From an uncultured Gemmatimonadota bacterium (GTDB lineage Bacteria; Gemmatimonadota; Gemmatimonadetes; Gemmatimonadales; Gemmatimonadaceae): a stretch of 36,650 nt of DNA. Below are positions 23,785 to 32,390 of this stretch, piece after piece (position 1 is the first letter of the stretch; every line of letters starts with the position of its first letter). The notes under the pieces were generated by a model. That model worked only from the letters and a program-made list of their open reading frames with translations. It ran no database searches and had not been told where the DNA came from. Both the position numbers and the translations under genes were made by a program. The DNA lies in the NCBI GenBank assembly GCA_946480295.1, contig CAMLIT010000035.1:1-36650 (forward strand), in the 5' to 3' direction.

Positions 23785-26181
23785 ATGCCGTCGCATCGAC
23801 TCCGCATGTTCTGCTGGAGTATCACCGCAGGGCTGGCAGTGGTAGTCGGCAGTTGCACCGAGTCGGACCATTCGACGGAGCCGAGGACATCGGCGCCACG
23901 CACGACCATCACCAGGACGATCGACCCGACGGCGCCGATCCTCGTCGGGGCGGGGCAGATCGCCCGCTGCGACGGCACCGGTGACGAGACCACGGCGGCG
24001 CTGCTCGACACGATCAGCGGCACCGTCGTCACCTTCGGCGACAACGCGTATCCGGACGGCTCGGACAGCGCGTACGCGAACTGCTACGATCCCACCTGGG
24101 GCAGGCAGAAGTCGCGCACGCGCCCCGCGCCAGGCGACGTGGAATACTCGACGAGCGGCGCCCCGGGGTACTTCGGCTACTTCGGCGCCTCTGCGGGCGA
24201 CCCGTCGCTGGGCTACTACAGCTACGACCTGGGCACCTGGCACATCATCGTCCTCAACAGCACCAAGGCCAAGGACACCAGCTCGGCGATGAACAAGTGG
24301 CTGCGCGCCGATCTGGCGGCGAACACCAGCCAGTGCACGCTCGCCTACTGGCACCACCCCCTGTTCTACTCGGGCAACACCTCCAACTACCACGCGACGA
24401 TGAAGCCGCTGTGGGACGCGCTGTACCAGTACGGGGCGGAGGTGATCCTCAACGGCCATATCCGCAACTACGAGCGCTTCGCGCCGCAGACGCCGGACGG
24501 GGTCGCGGATTCGGTGTATGGCATCCGCGAGTTCGTCGTCGGCACGGGCGGCTACGACCTGGGGAGCGCGTTCGGCACGCCGTGGCCGACGAGCGAGGTG
24601 CGGTACCGCGGCTCGTTTGGCGTGCTCGCCCTGACCCTCGGCGACGGCAGCTATCACTGGCAGTTCGTCCCGCAGGAGGGCGCGACCTTCTCCGACACGG
24701 GCACGACGAGGTGTCACGGCGCGCCGCCAGCAACGGATGCGGCACCGGTGGCCAACGCCGGCGGTCCGTACACCGGATTGACCGGCATCTCGCTGCAGTT
24801 CGACGGCAGCGGCTCCAGCGATCCGGACGGCGACGCGCTGAGCTACGCGTGGGATTTCGGCGACGGCACGACGGCGACGGGGGCGAAGCCGACGCACACC
24901 TACGCCCAGGCGTCGACCTACACCGTGACGCTCACGGTCACCGATCCGTCCGGCCTCGCCGACACGGCGACGACGACGGCGACGATCTCGCAGAGCAGCG
25001 TCCTCTTCGCCTATCACGTCGGCGATTCGGAGTACGGCTTCACGACCACGGGGCGCACCACGTACGCGTGGTATCACGACGCGAACGGCGTGCTGCGGAT
25101 GGCCGGATCGAGCGAGATCCGCGACGACGCCTTCGTCCGCTCGAACGACGGCGTGCTGCGGCAGGTCGTGCTGCTCGAGGGACAGAGCACGAACCGGTAT
25201 CCGCGCTCCGAGCCGACGCGCGCCCAGGCGGGATCGGGTTGTACGGCGGGCGTGGCGGACGGCACGAGCAACGCCTTCGCCGCGTGGGGCTTCGCGAATC
25301 CGCAGGGGCTGCACTTCGCCGCGGCCGCCCAGGCCGATTACTGCTATCCGCCGGTGACCATCCAGTCGGCCACGCAGTACTCGATCAGCGCCTACGTGAT
25401 CATGGACGACGGCTCGGCGCCGGTGGTCGGCGCGACCGCGAGCACCGGCGACTTCAGCCTCGTCGTCGACAACACCATCGTCGCGGCGAACCTGCGCGTC
25501 GTGAACATCGCCGGGCCGCTCTATCGCGTGAGCGGCACGTACACGAGCGTCGGCGCGAGCGCCAACAACGGGATCGCCCGCGCGGCCACGCAGAGCGGCA
25601 AGGGCTTCTCCGTCGTCGGCTTCGACATCGAGAACGAGCCCAACGCCACGAGCTACATCCAGACGGTGGGGTCGACGTATACGCGCCACCTCGACCAGTT
25701 CCACGCCCCGATCACCTTCGACCCGCAGCCGCTCACGCTGTACGCGAAGTTCGTCGAGCTGGGCGCCGCGTACGAGTCGGGCACCTTCATCCAGATCGGC
25801 TCGCGCCTGAGCACCGAGAATCCGCGCATGATCATCAGCGGGTTCGTCACCAAACCATATCGCGTGAAGTACGCCGATCCTTCGGGCAACGGGACCACGG
25901 CCGGCTTCTCCGGCCCGATGCCGCAGGTCGGCGACATCGTCGAGCTCCGCGCCGTCGTGAAGCTCGTCAACGGCGTACCGGTCGCGTACATCGGCCAGAG
26001 CATCAACGGCGGGCCGGAGACCGTCTCGACCTTGTCGTCCGGTGATTCCGCGCTCGGCACGGCCTGGACGCAGTACCTCCTCGACTGGACCTCTGGCTCG
26101 GCCCGGGAGAAGGGGATCATCGTGACGGGAGTGCTCGCCGGCGAGGCGGGCCTGACGGCGTGCCGGTCGCTGCTCCCGTGA
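23785..26181 (+). CDS. Lipoprotein: degenerate metallophosphoesterase, one PKD repeat, lectin-like C-terminus
   Basis: 798-residue paralogue of the preceding protein, with GGAGGA 7 bases before the ATG and its own lipobox VGSC (Cys24). The metallophosphoesterase-like domain (about 51-310) keeps GDNAYPDG and YWHHPLF but has GQI for GDI (58), GDVE for GNHD/E (117-120) and GHIRN for GHxHN (224-228), so key metal ligands are missing here as well. A single PKD domain (about 318-400) replaces the six in the paralogue. The jelly-roll and LamG-like C-terminus (about 405-798) matches closely. Extra Cys residues occur in the jelly roll (GSGCTAG, DYCYPP), possibly a disulfide. The 259 bp before it hold no clear gene and end in an AT-richer stretch, so it may have its own promoter. 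Confidence 0.88.
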   Translation: MPSHRLRMFCWSITAGLAVVVGSCTESDHSTEPRTSAPRTTITRTIDPTAPILVGAGQIARCDGTGDETTAALLDTISGTVVTFGDNAYPDGSDSAYANCYDPTWGRQKSRTRPAPGDVEYSTSGAPGYFGYFGASAGDPSLGYYSYDLGTWHIIVLNSTKAKDTSSAMNKWLRADLAANTSQCTLAYWHHPLFYSGNTSNYHATMKPLWDALYQYGAEVILNGHIRNYERFAPQTPDGVADSVYGIREFVVGTGGYDLGSAFGTPWPTSEVRYRGSFGVLALTLGDGSYHWQFVPQEGATFSDTGTTRCHGAPPATDAAPVANAGGPYTGLTGISLQFDGSGSSDPDGDALSYAWDFGDGTTATGAKPTHTYAQASTYTVTLTVTDPSGLADTATTTATISQSSVLFAYHVGDSEYGFTTTGRTTYAWYHDANGVLRMAGSSEIRDDAFVRSNDGVLRQVVLLEGQSTNRYPRSEPTRAQAGSGCTAGVADGTSNAFAAWGFANPQGLHFAAAAQADYCYPPVTIQSATQYSISAYVIMDDGSAPVVGATASTGDFSLVVDNTIVAANLRVVNIAGPLYRVSGTYTSVGASANNGIARAATQSGKGFSVVGFDIENEPNATSYIQTVGSTYTRHLDQFHAPITFDPQPLTLYAKFVELGAAYESGTFIQIGSRLSTENPRMIISGFVTKPYRVKYADPSGNGTTAGFSGPMPQVGDIVELRAVVKLVNGVPVAYIGQSINGGPETVSTLSSGDSALGTAWTQYLLDWTSGSAREKGIIVTGVLAGEAGLTACRSLLP
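25371..25626 (+). repeat. Near-identical 256-bp tract, copy 2
   Basis: Second copy of the tract at 22715-22970, at a constant offset of 2656 bases, within the lectin-like domain of the second lipoprotein gene. Confidence 0.92.
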
Positions 26182-26227
26182 GCCGGCGCGCAGGACGAGC
26201 GCCTATCTCCGACGGAGGCTGCAGCAC

Positions 26228-27736
26228 ATGCCACTGACCACGACCGCGGCCGCCGACCTCCCGCTCGACGAGGCGGTGGGAGCGGCGGCCGCACCGGCCG
26301 TCGCGACGCCCGAATCGGCTCTCGTGCGCCGCCTCGCCGATGCGCTCTCGGCGGCGGGCGTTCGGCACTGCCAGTGGAAGGGACACCGCAAGCGGGCGCG
26401 CTGGCTCGCCGGCGAGGGCGACATCGACCTCCTCGTCGCGCGCGAGCACTCGGCGGCCTTCGAGGCGATCGTCGCCGACCTTGGATTCAAGGCGGCGGCG
26501 ACGCCTGACGCGCAGCACACCCCCGGAGTCGTGAGCTACTTCGGCTGGGATCCCGGGATCGAGGGGCTCGTCCATCTGCACGTGTATCACCACCTGACGA
26601 TCGGCTCGCCGTGGCGGCGCGAGTACCACCTCCCGCTGGAGCAGTCGCTCCTCGACTCCGCCACGCGCCAGGAGCTGTTCGCGGTGCCCGCGCCCGAGCA
26701 CGACTTCATCGTCACCGTGCTCCGCACGATGCTCCGCATCGCGCCGCACCACGCGCTGGGCACGGCGCGACCCCGCTGGCTGGCGGAGGCGCAGTCCGTG
26801 CTCGCGGAGCTGGACGGGCAGTGGGACACCGGAACCGCGTCGCGCGTGCTCGCGTGTTACCTGCCCGACGTGGATCTGTCGTTTCTCCAGTCGTGCGGCG
26901 CGTCGTTGCGCGCTGGCGAGCCGTGGCTGCTCCGGCTCTCCCTCCGTCGCGAGCTGCACCGCCGGCTGGCCTCGCACGCCCGCACCCGTTCGCTCGGCCG
27001 CGCGGTGGCCGCCGTGGCGCCGCGCGCGGGCGGCGGCACCAAGAGCTTCGTCCACGGCGGCATGATGCTCACCCTCGCCGGCGGCGACGGGTCGGGCAAG
27101 TCCACCTGCGCCAGGGCGCTGCGCGACTGGCTGGGCGCCGAGTTCCGCACGACGCGAGCGCACTTCGGCCTGCCGCCACGCTCGCCGACGACCCTGTTCG
27201 TCGGCGGCGTGCTCAAGGCGAGCCGGCGCACCGACTCTCTCTGGCGAGGTATCGGCCGGCTGGCGGGGCGCCGCACGACGGGCGACTCGTCGCTGACGCG
27301 AACGCTCGAATACCTCCGCTTCGTCTGCACCGCGCGCGACCGCTACCACCTCCTGCGGCGGATCCGCCGCTTCACGAACGACGGCGGCGTCGCGGTGTGC
27401 GAGCGGTATCCCCTCGCGCAGACCCAGGTGCTCGCCGGACCGGAGATCCAGCGCGTGCTCGGCGACCATCCGAGTCGCGTCGACCGCGCGCTCGCGCGCG
27501 TCGAGCAGCAGTACTACGACCTCATGGTCCCGCCCGAGCTCGTGCTCGTGCTGCGCCTGGAGCCGGAGGTGGCGGTCAGGCGGAAGACCACCGAGCCGCC
27601 GGACTACGTGCGCGCGCGGACGACGATCGTCTGGGAGACGGACTGGTCGGACACCGGCGCGCGCGTCGTGGATGCCGACCGGCCGCTCGCCGAGGTGCTC
27701 CGCGACCTCAAGGCGGCCATCTGGAGCGCCCTGTGA
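26228..27736 (+). CDS. Nucleotidyltransferase-like / thymidylate-kinase-like fusion protein
   Basis: 502 residues, GGAGG 9 bases before the ATG. The N-terminal half (about 30-250) has a nucleotidyltransferase-type signature: CQWKG then GEGDIDLLVAREH, with the paired Asp, and a later His-rich LVHLHVYHHL. The C-terminal half (about 279-502) is a P-loop nucleotide-kinase fold: LAGGDGSGKST, then VAVCERYPL as the DRY/ERY-like region and a LID-like KTTEPPDYVRART. Such proteins occur in polysaccharide loci, but their substrate is not established. The stop overlaps the following GTG (GTGA). Confidence 0.8.
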   Translation: MPLTTTAAADLPLDEAVGAAAAPAVATPESALVRRLADALSAAGVRHCQWKGHRKRARWLAGEGDIDLLVAREHSAAFEAIVADLGFKAAATPDAQHTPGVVSYFGWDPGIEGLVHLHVYHHLTIGSPWRREYHLPLEQSLLDSATRQELFAVPAPEHDFIVTVLRTMLRIAPHHALGTARPRWLAEAQSVLAELDGQWDTGTASRVLACYLPDVDLSFLQSCGASLRAGEPWLLRLSLRRELHRRLASHARTRSLGRAVAAVAPRAGGGTKSFVHGGMMLTLAGGDGSGKSTCARALRDWLGAEFRTTRAHFGLPPRSPTTLFVGGVLKASRRTDSLWRGIGRLAGRRTTGDSSLTRTLEYLRFVCTARDRYHLLRRIRRFTNDGGVAVCERYPLAQTQVLAGPEIQRVLGDHPSRVDRALARVEQQYYDLMVPPELVLVLRLEPEVAVRRKTTEPPDYVRARTTIVWETDWSDTGARVVDADRPLAEVLRDLKAAIWSAL

Positions 27737-29082
27737 GCACCCCGGCAGCGCCGCTGTTCGCTCCCGCCGGACAGCGCCTCGTCGCGCCCGCGCCCGTCGC
27801 GGCGCCCGCCGCCGCGGCGGGCGCCGTCGCGGCCCCTGCCGACCACAGCCGGGAATTCCCGGGCGTCGTGCGCTGGTCGCTCTACCTGTTCGCCTTCTCG
27901 CTGCCCTTCGAGATGCCGAAGCACGCGCTGCCCATGGACAATCCGACCCTGGCGGCGACGGTGTTTCTCCTGGCGACGCTCTTCGCGCCGAAGCGCTGCT
28001 ATGGCCGCGTGCCGTGGGCCGCGGTGTGGTTCGGCCTCTACCTGTACGTGTTCTGCCTGGCGTCGGCGCTGTCGAATCCCTTCCACCTCGGCGAGGCGCT
28101 GCGCTTCTTCGAGTGGCTCCTGCAGCTCTGGCTGGTGCTGTGGGCCGGCAGCAACGTCATGCAGTCCGAGCCGATCGCGCGCACGACCATTCTCTCGTTA
28201 GGCGTGGGCTGCTTCGCCCGCGCCGCCATGCAGCTCGTCGGCCTCGGGCGCACCGCTCACGCCGTCTGGACCGGCGGCGAGCGCGTCACCTCCTTCGGCC
28301 AGAATGCGAACATGGCCGCCATGATCCTCGGCGCCGGGATCATCGCCCTCGTCGGCCTCGGCGCGTCGAAGCGCCGGCCCCTGCCCTTCCCCCGCCTGCT
28401 CGTCTGGCCGATGTGCGCCGCGATCGGTGTCGCCATGATCCAGACCGGATCGCGCGGCGGGCTGCTCGGGCTCACCGTCGGCCTCTGCGTCTTCCTGCTC
28501 GGCGCGAAGGGCGCACGCGCCCGCGCCCGGAACACCATCATCGCCGTGTTCGCGATCGGCTTCATCGGCGTCGTCGCCGATCGCTCCACCGTCATGCGCA
28601 GCCGCCTGGCGGATTCCGCCGAGACCGGGACGATGGCGGGACGCGAGCGCATCTATCCCGCCGCCTGGCAGATGTTCAAGGAGCACCCGGTGCTCGGATG
28701 GGGGCCGGTCAACAACAAGTACGTCCTCGGCGGCCGCCTCGCCGAGCAACTCCGCCGCCGGCGGGACACGCACAACCTCCTGCTCGAGGTGCTGACCTCG
28801 ACGGGGCTCATCGGCGCGATCCCGTTCTTCATGGGCGTCCTCCTCGGCCTGCGCGCCTGCCTCCAGGCGCGCAACGGTCCCCATGGCGCGATGGCCCTCG
28901 CGCTCATGGCCGCCGTCCTCGTCGCCAACTCGAGCGGCAACTGGATCGCCTCCAAGCTGCTCTGGGTGGTGCTCGCCTACGCCGTCGCCGTGGGCACGCG
29001 CGCCGCGGATGACCGGCGTCGCGCCCGATCGGCCGCCGCGGCATCCTGGTTCCGCGGCCTCGTACCGGGGTTCGCCCGATGA
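27733..29082 (+). CDS. O-antigen ligase / Wzy-type polymerase family membrane protein
   Basis: 449 residues from the GTG overlapping the kinase stop; the frame is open far upstream but that part is shadow of the preceding gene. The first 45 residues are Ala/Pro-rich and cytoplasmic, followed by about ten to twelve membrane helices. The Wzy_C/O-antigen ligase signature is present: FKEHPVLGWGPVNNKY, a long loop and RDTHNLLLEVLTSTGLIG, with the catalytic-region His. Another loop has TGSRGGLLGL. In this context it most likely polymerises lipid-linked repeat units (Wzy role) or ligates the finished glycan. It overlaps the flippase gene (ATGA). Confidence 0.9.
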   Translation: MSTPAAPLFAPAGQRLVAPAPVAAPAAAAGAVAAPADHSREFPGVVRWSLYLFAFSLPFEMPKHALPMDNPTLAATVFLLATLFAPKRCYGRVPWAAVWFGLYLYVFCLASALSNPFHLGEALRFFEWLLQLWLVLWAGSNVMQSEPIARTTILSLGVGCFARAAMQLVGLGRTAHAVWTGGERVTSFGQNANMAAMILGAGIIALVGLGASKRRPLPFPRLLVWPMCAAIGVAMIQTGSRGGLLGLTVGLCVFLLGAKGARARARNTIIAVFAIGFIGVVADRSTVMRSRLADSAETGTMAGRERIYPAAWQMFKEHPVLGWGPVNNKYVLGGRLAEQLRRRRDTHNLLLEVLTSTGLIGAIPFFMGVLLGLRACLQARNGPHGAMALALMAAVLVANSSGNWIASKLLWVVLAYAVAVGTRAADDRRRARSAAAASWFRGLVPGFAR

Positions 29083-30671
29083 GCGCGTCGGAGCGCGGGA
29101 CCTCGAACGCCGGCCTGACGAGTCGCACCGTCGGCGGGCTGCTCTGGACCGGCTGGGGCAAGGGCGCGACGACACTGCTTCAGATCGTGCTGCTCGCGGT
29201 TCTCGCGCGACTGCTCACGCCGGAGGAGTTCGGCGTCGTCACCGCCGCGCTCGTGGTGATCGGCCTGTCCGACATCTTCTCGCAGCTCGGCCTCGGACCG
29301 GCGCTCGTGCAGCGGCGCGAGCTCGAGCCCCGGCACCTGGAGACCGCGTTCACCGCGTCGACGCTGCTCGGCTTCCTGCTCGGCGCCCTCGTATGGATCC
29401 TCTCGCCGGTCGCCGCGCGCTTCATGGCCGTGCCGGCGGCGCTGCCGGTGCTCCAGGCACTCGCCTGGCTCTTTCCCATCCAGGGCTTCGGCGTCGTCTC
29501 CGAGTCGCTGATGCGGCGCGAGCTGCGCTTCCGGCGGCTCGCCAACATCGAGGTCGCCGCGCTCGCCATCGCGTACGGTCCCGTCGCCGTCATCCTCGCG
29601 CGCGCCGGGTGGGGCGTGTGGGCGCTCGTCGCGGCGACCCTCGCCCGCTCGGGGCTGCGGACGCTGCTGCTGATGGTGGACACGCGGCCGCGCCTCGGCC
29701 GCGTCTGGGAGTGGCGCGCGTTCCGCGAGCTGTTCTACTTCGGGAGCGGCTTCACCGTCGCGCAGGTCGCGAACTACGCCGCCCTGCAGGGCGACAACGT
29801 CGTCGTCTCGCGCCTGCTCGGCGCCGTCGCCCTCGGCCTGTACGGCCGCGCTTATCAGTTGATGGCGGCGCCGGCCGCGGTCTTCGGCACCGTCCTCGAC
29901 GCGGTGCTCTTTCCCGCGATGGCGCAGGTGCAGGACGATGCGCGCCGCCTCGGCTCCGCGTACCGCCGCGGCATCGCGCTCATCGCGCTGCTCGTGCTGC
30001 CGGCCACACCGGTGGTCGTCGTGCTGGCGCCCGAGATCGTGGCGCTGATGCTCGGCCCGCAGTGGTCCGGCGTGATCGCGCCGCTGCGTGTCCTCGCGCT
30101 CGGGATGCTCTTCCGCACCAGCTATCGCATGAGCGATTCGCTCACCCGCGCGACGGGGGCCGTCTACCGCCGCGCGTGGCGGACCGCCCTCTACGCGGCG
30201 CTCATCGTCGCCGGCGCCGGCATCGGACAGCACTGGGACATCACCGGCGTCTCCTGGGGCGTGCTGCTCGCCGTGACGATCAACTTCCTGTTGATGGCGC
30301 AGCTGAGCCTCGCCGTGACGGACCTGTCGTGGGGGGACCTGCTCCAGGCGCATGCACCGGCGGCGCTGCTCGCGCTCGCCTCGCTTCCGGCGACGTGGCT
30401 CGCCGCCGTCGGCCTCCGTGCGCTGCACCTCCCATCGCTGATCGTGCTCGTCGCCGTCAGCGCGCTCGCCGTGGCGCTGTGGGTGGCGCTCGCCCGCGTC
30501 GCGCCGACGCTCTTCCTCGGCAGCGATGGTGTCTGGATGCTGCAGCTCCTCGCCGCGCGCCTTCCGCGCCGGCGCCGGGCGGCGCCGGCGGCGGTCGCCG
30601 TACCGAGCGCGCCGCTGCGCGAGGAGGCGGCGGTCGCGGCGGGGGGCACTTCACTCGCGACCCGACCCTGA
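29079..30671 (+). CDS. Polysaccharide flippase (Wzx, PST family)
   Basis: 530-residue integral membrane protein of the polysaccharide transporter family, related to WzxC/MOP flippases, which move undecaprenyl-linked repeat units to the periplasmic face. Opening TVGGLLWTGWGKGATTLLQIVLLAVLARLLTPEEFGVV and the repeated helix pairs are characteristic; GDNVVVSRLLGAVALGLYGRAYQL is the second-half signature. About 12-14 helices, then a C-terminal cytoplasmic tail rich in Arg, Ala and Pro. ATG overlaps the previous stop. A short imperfect hairpin (GTGCCC/GGGCAC, about 30683-30707) lies in the 57-bp gap downstream. Confidence 0.92.
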   Translation: MSASERGTSNAGLTSRTVGGLLWTGWGKGATTLLQIVLLAVLARLLTPEEFGVVTAALVVIGLSDIFSQLGLGPALVQRRELEPRHLETAFTASTLLGFLLGALVWILSPVAARFMAVPAALPVLQALAWLFPIQGFGVVSESLMRRELRFRRLANIEVAALAIAYGPVAVILARAGWGVWALVAATLARSGLRTLLLMVDTRPRLGRVWEWRAFRELFYFGSGFTVAQVANYAALQGDNVVVSRLLGAVALGLYGRAYQLMAAPAAVFGTVLDAVLFPAMAQVQDDARRLGSAYRRGIALIALLVLPATPVVVVLAPEIVALMLGPQWSGVIAPLRVLALGMLFRTSYRMSDSLTRATGAVYRRAWRTALYAALIVAGAGIGQHWDITGVSWGVLLAVTINFLLMAQLSLAVTDLSWGDLLQAHAPAALLALASLPATWLAAVGLRALHLPSLIVLVAVSALAVALWVALARVAPTLFLGSDGVWMLQLLAARLPRRRRAAPAAVAVPSAPLREEAAVAAGGTSLATRP

Positions 30672-30728
30672 CAGCGGCGCCCGTGCCCACGCGATCGACG
30701 CGGGCACCGCTCCGCGGGACCTGAACCG

Positions 30729-31493
30729 ATGTTGATCTCTCTGTCCGGACTGGATGGCGCGGGAAAGTCCACGCTGATCGCGTCGCTGCGGCAGTTCTGC
30801 GAGGAGCGCGGGCAGCCGGCCGTCGTGCGGCACATGAACGACGACGTCGGTACCTATGCCGTCCTTCGCGCGCTGCGCGATCGCCTGCGCGGGCCGCGCA
30901 GCGCCGAGGCGGAGGAACGGTCGCGCGCGCGCCGCCGCGGGGGCGAGGTCGCCGAGGCGCGCGAACGGCCGGCAAGCGGCCCGGCGGGCACGCGACGCGC
31001 CACCGGGCTGCAGCGCCTTCGTGACGCGATCGTATGGAGCAGGACACTCCGTCGCTGCCTCTATCCCATCGACCTCGCGCTGTTCTGGGCGTGCCGACTG
31101 TATCACGAGCGCCTGCGCGGGCGCGTCCTCATCATGGACCGCTACTTCTACGACACCCTGGTGGACGTGGCCGACCCGGGCCGCTGGTTCTGGGTCGCCC
31201 TCCTCGAGCGCTTCACGCCGACGCCGACGGTGCCCGTCTTCCTCGACGTGCCGCCGGAGGTGTCGTTCGCCCGGAAGGGCGAGTACTCGATCGAGTACCT
31301 GCGCGAGCGGTGGGCCGCGTACCAGGCGATCGCGCGCCGAGTCCCGTCGGCGCTGCACGTGGCCAACGACGACCTCGCGGCCACGCAGGCGCTGCTGCGC
31401 AACGTGGTGTCGCTCCAGCTCGCGGCTCACTCGCGCGACGACCGCCGCACGCGGCGCGGCACGGCGATGCGCCTCCGGCGCAGCGGGCAATGA
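30729..31493 (+). CDS. Thymidylate-kinase-like P-loop kinase
   Basis: 254 residues. N-terminal Walker A SLSGLDGAGKST; central LIMDRYFYDTLVDVAD matching the DRY motif of thymidylate kinases; VFLDVPPEVSFARKGE follows. A stretch at about 55-100 is rich in Arg, Glu and Ala and looks like an inserted loop. Kinases of this type recur in polysaccharide loci next to nucleotidyltransferases; housekeeping dTMP kinase activity is unlikely because of the context and the insertion. The stop overlaps the next ATG (ATGA). Confidence 0.8.
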   Translation: MLISLSGLDGAGKSTLIASLRQFCEERGQPAVVRHMNDDVGTYAVLRALRDRLRGPRSAEAEERSRARRRGGEVAEARERPASGPAGTRRATGLQRLRDAIVWSRTLRRCLYPIDLALFWACRLYHERLRGRVLIMDRYFYDTLVDVADPGRWFWVALLERFTPTPTVPVFLDVPPEVSFARKGEYSIEYLRERWAAYQAIARRVPSALHVANDDLAATQALLRNVVSLQLAAHSRDDRRTRRGTAMRLRRSGQ

Positions 31494-32209
31494 CCGTCGC
31501 ATCGACGTCGAGCCCCGCCGCCGCGTCGGGCACCCGGCCGGCACGCGTGATCGAGCTGCTCGGCCTCGCGGGAGCGGGAAAGAGCGCGCTGCTCGAGGAG
31601 CTGTGCGGTGAGGGCGACGGCGTCGTCGCCGCCCGCAGCGTCTGGAACCAGCGTCGCGGCGTTCTCGCGACGAGCGCGCTGCGCTCCATGACCGAGTTGA
31701 TGGCCATCCTGCGGGAGACGCCGCGCATCGGCATGGAGCCGCTCAAGCACGCGGTCCGGCTGCGGGCGCTGGCGGAGGACACCGATCGTGCGCGCGCCGG
31801 CCGGCCCGGCGCGCTCGTCATCGACGAGGGTCCCCTTTTCGCGCTCGCCTGGTTCGACGTGTTCGCCCCGCGGGCGGTCGGCGGCGCGCGCTTCGAGCGC
31901 TGGCGCCGCGGCGTGCTCGCCCACTGGTCGGCGGCGCTCGACCTGGTCGTGCTCCTCGACGCTCCCGACTCCCTGCTCATGCGGCGCATCCGCACGCGCG
32001 ACAAGGAGCATCCGGTGAAGGACGGCGGGGACGAGGAGATCCTCGGCTTCCTCGTCGCCTTCCGCCGCGCCTTCGCGCGGGTGCTGGCCGATCTGCCCGC
32101 CGGCCCGACGGTGCTCCAGGTCGCGAGCGACCACGAGGCGCCGGCGGCGATCGCGCGGCGTGTCCGCCTTGCGCTGACCACCGCGAGTCCACCTGGCCGG
32201 CGGGTGTGA
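31490..32209 (+). CDS. P-loop kinase-like protein, small
   Basis: 239 residues. Walker A LLGLAGAGKSALLEEL near residue 24, a central acidic motif LVIDEGPLFALAWFD, then LVVLLDAPDSLLMRRIRTRDKEHPVKD, the order expected for nucleotide or small-molecule kinases. Similarity to the preceding kinase is limited to the fold. Substrate unknown. The ATG lies in the ATGA overlap; upstream in-frame sequence is shadow of the preceding gene. It is followed by a hairpin and a 181-bp gap, so it probably ends the first transcription block. Confidence 0.75.
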   Translation: MTVASTSSPAAASGTRPARVIELLGLAGAGKSALLEELCGEGDGVVAARSVWNQRRGVLATSALRSMTELMAILRETPRIGMEPLKHAVRLRALAEDTDRARAGRPGALVIDEGPLFALAWFDVFAPRAVGGARFERWRRGVLAHWSAALDLVVLLDAPDSLLMRRIRTRDKEHPVKDGGDEEILGFLVAFRRAFARVLADLPAGPTVLQVASDHEAPAAIARRVRLALTTASPPGRRV

Positions 32210-32232
32210 CGCAACGCCGCCAATGCGTTGCG
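32210..32232. terminator. Hairpin after the kinase pair
   Basis: Perfect 8-bp stem CGCAACGC / GCGTTGCG with a seven-base loop, starting one base after the kinase stop codon. There is no T-run, so termination is possible but not proven. Confidence 0.4.
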
Positions 32233-32390
32233 CGCGCCCCACACTCCGCACCGTGACGCCGCGCGCCCAACCCTCCGCGCACCATGGGTTTGCGGTCCGC
32301 CGGCACCGTGCACACGTCGTGCGTGAAACAACCGCGCTCGACCGCCTCCACTGACCGTCCGGCGACCGTCGCCGACCAGGAGCCGCTGAA

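Noticed and set aside
19467..24044. Minus-strand open frame of about 1525 codons
   Set aside because: It is antisense to the two lipoprotein genes, is dominated by Arg, Ala, Gly and Val as expected for a GC-rich shadow, and has no recognisable motif.
30729..31493. Housekeeping thymidylate kinase (tmk)
   Set aside because: It has a long Arg-rich insertion, and its neighbours are polysaccharide genes and another kinase; only the fold-level motifs match.
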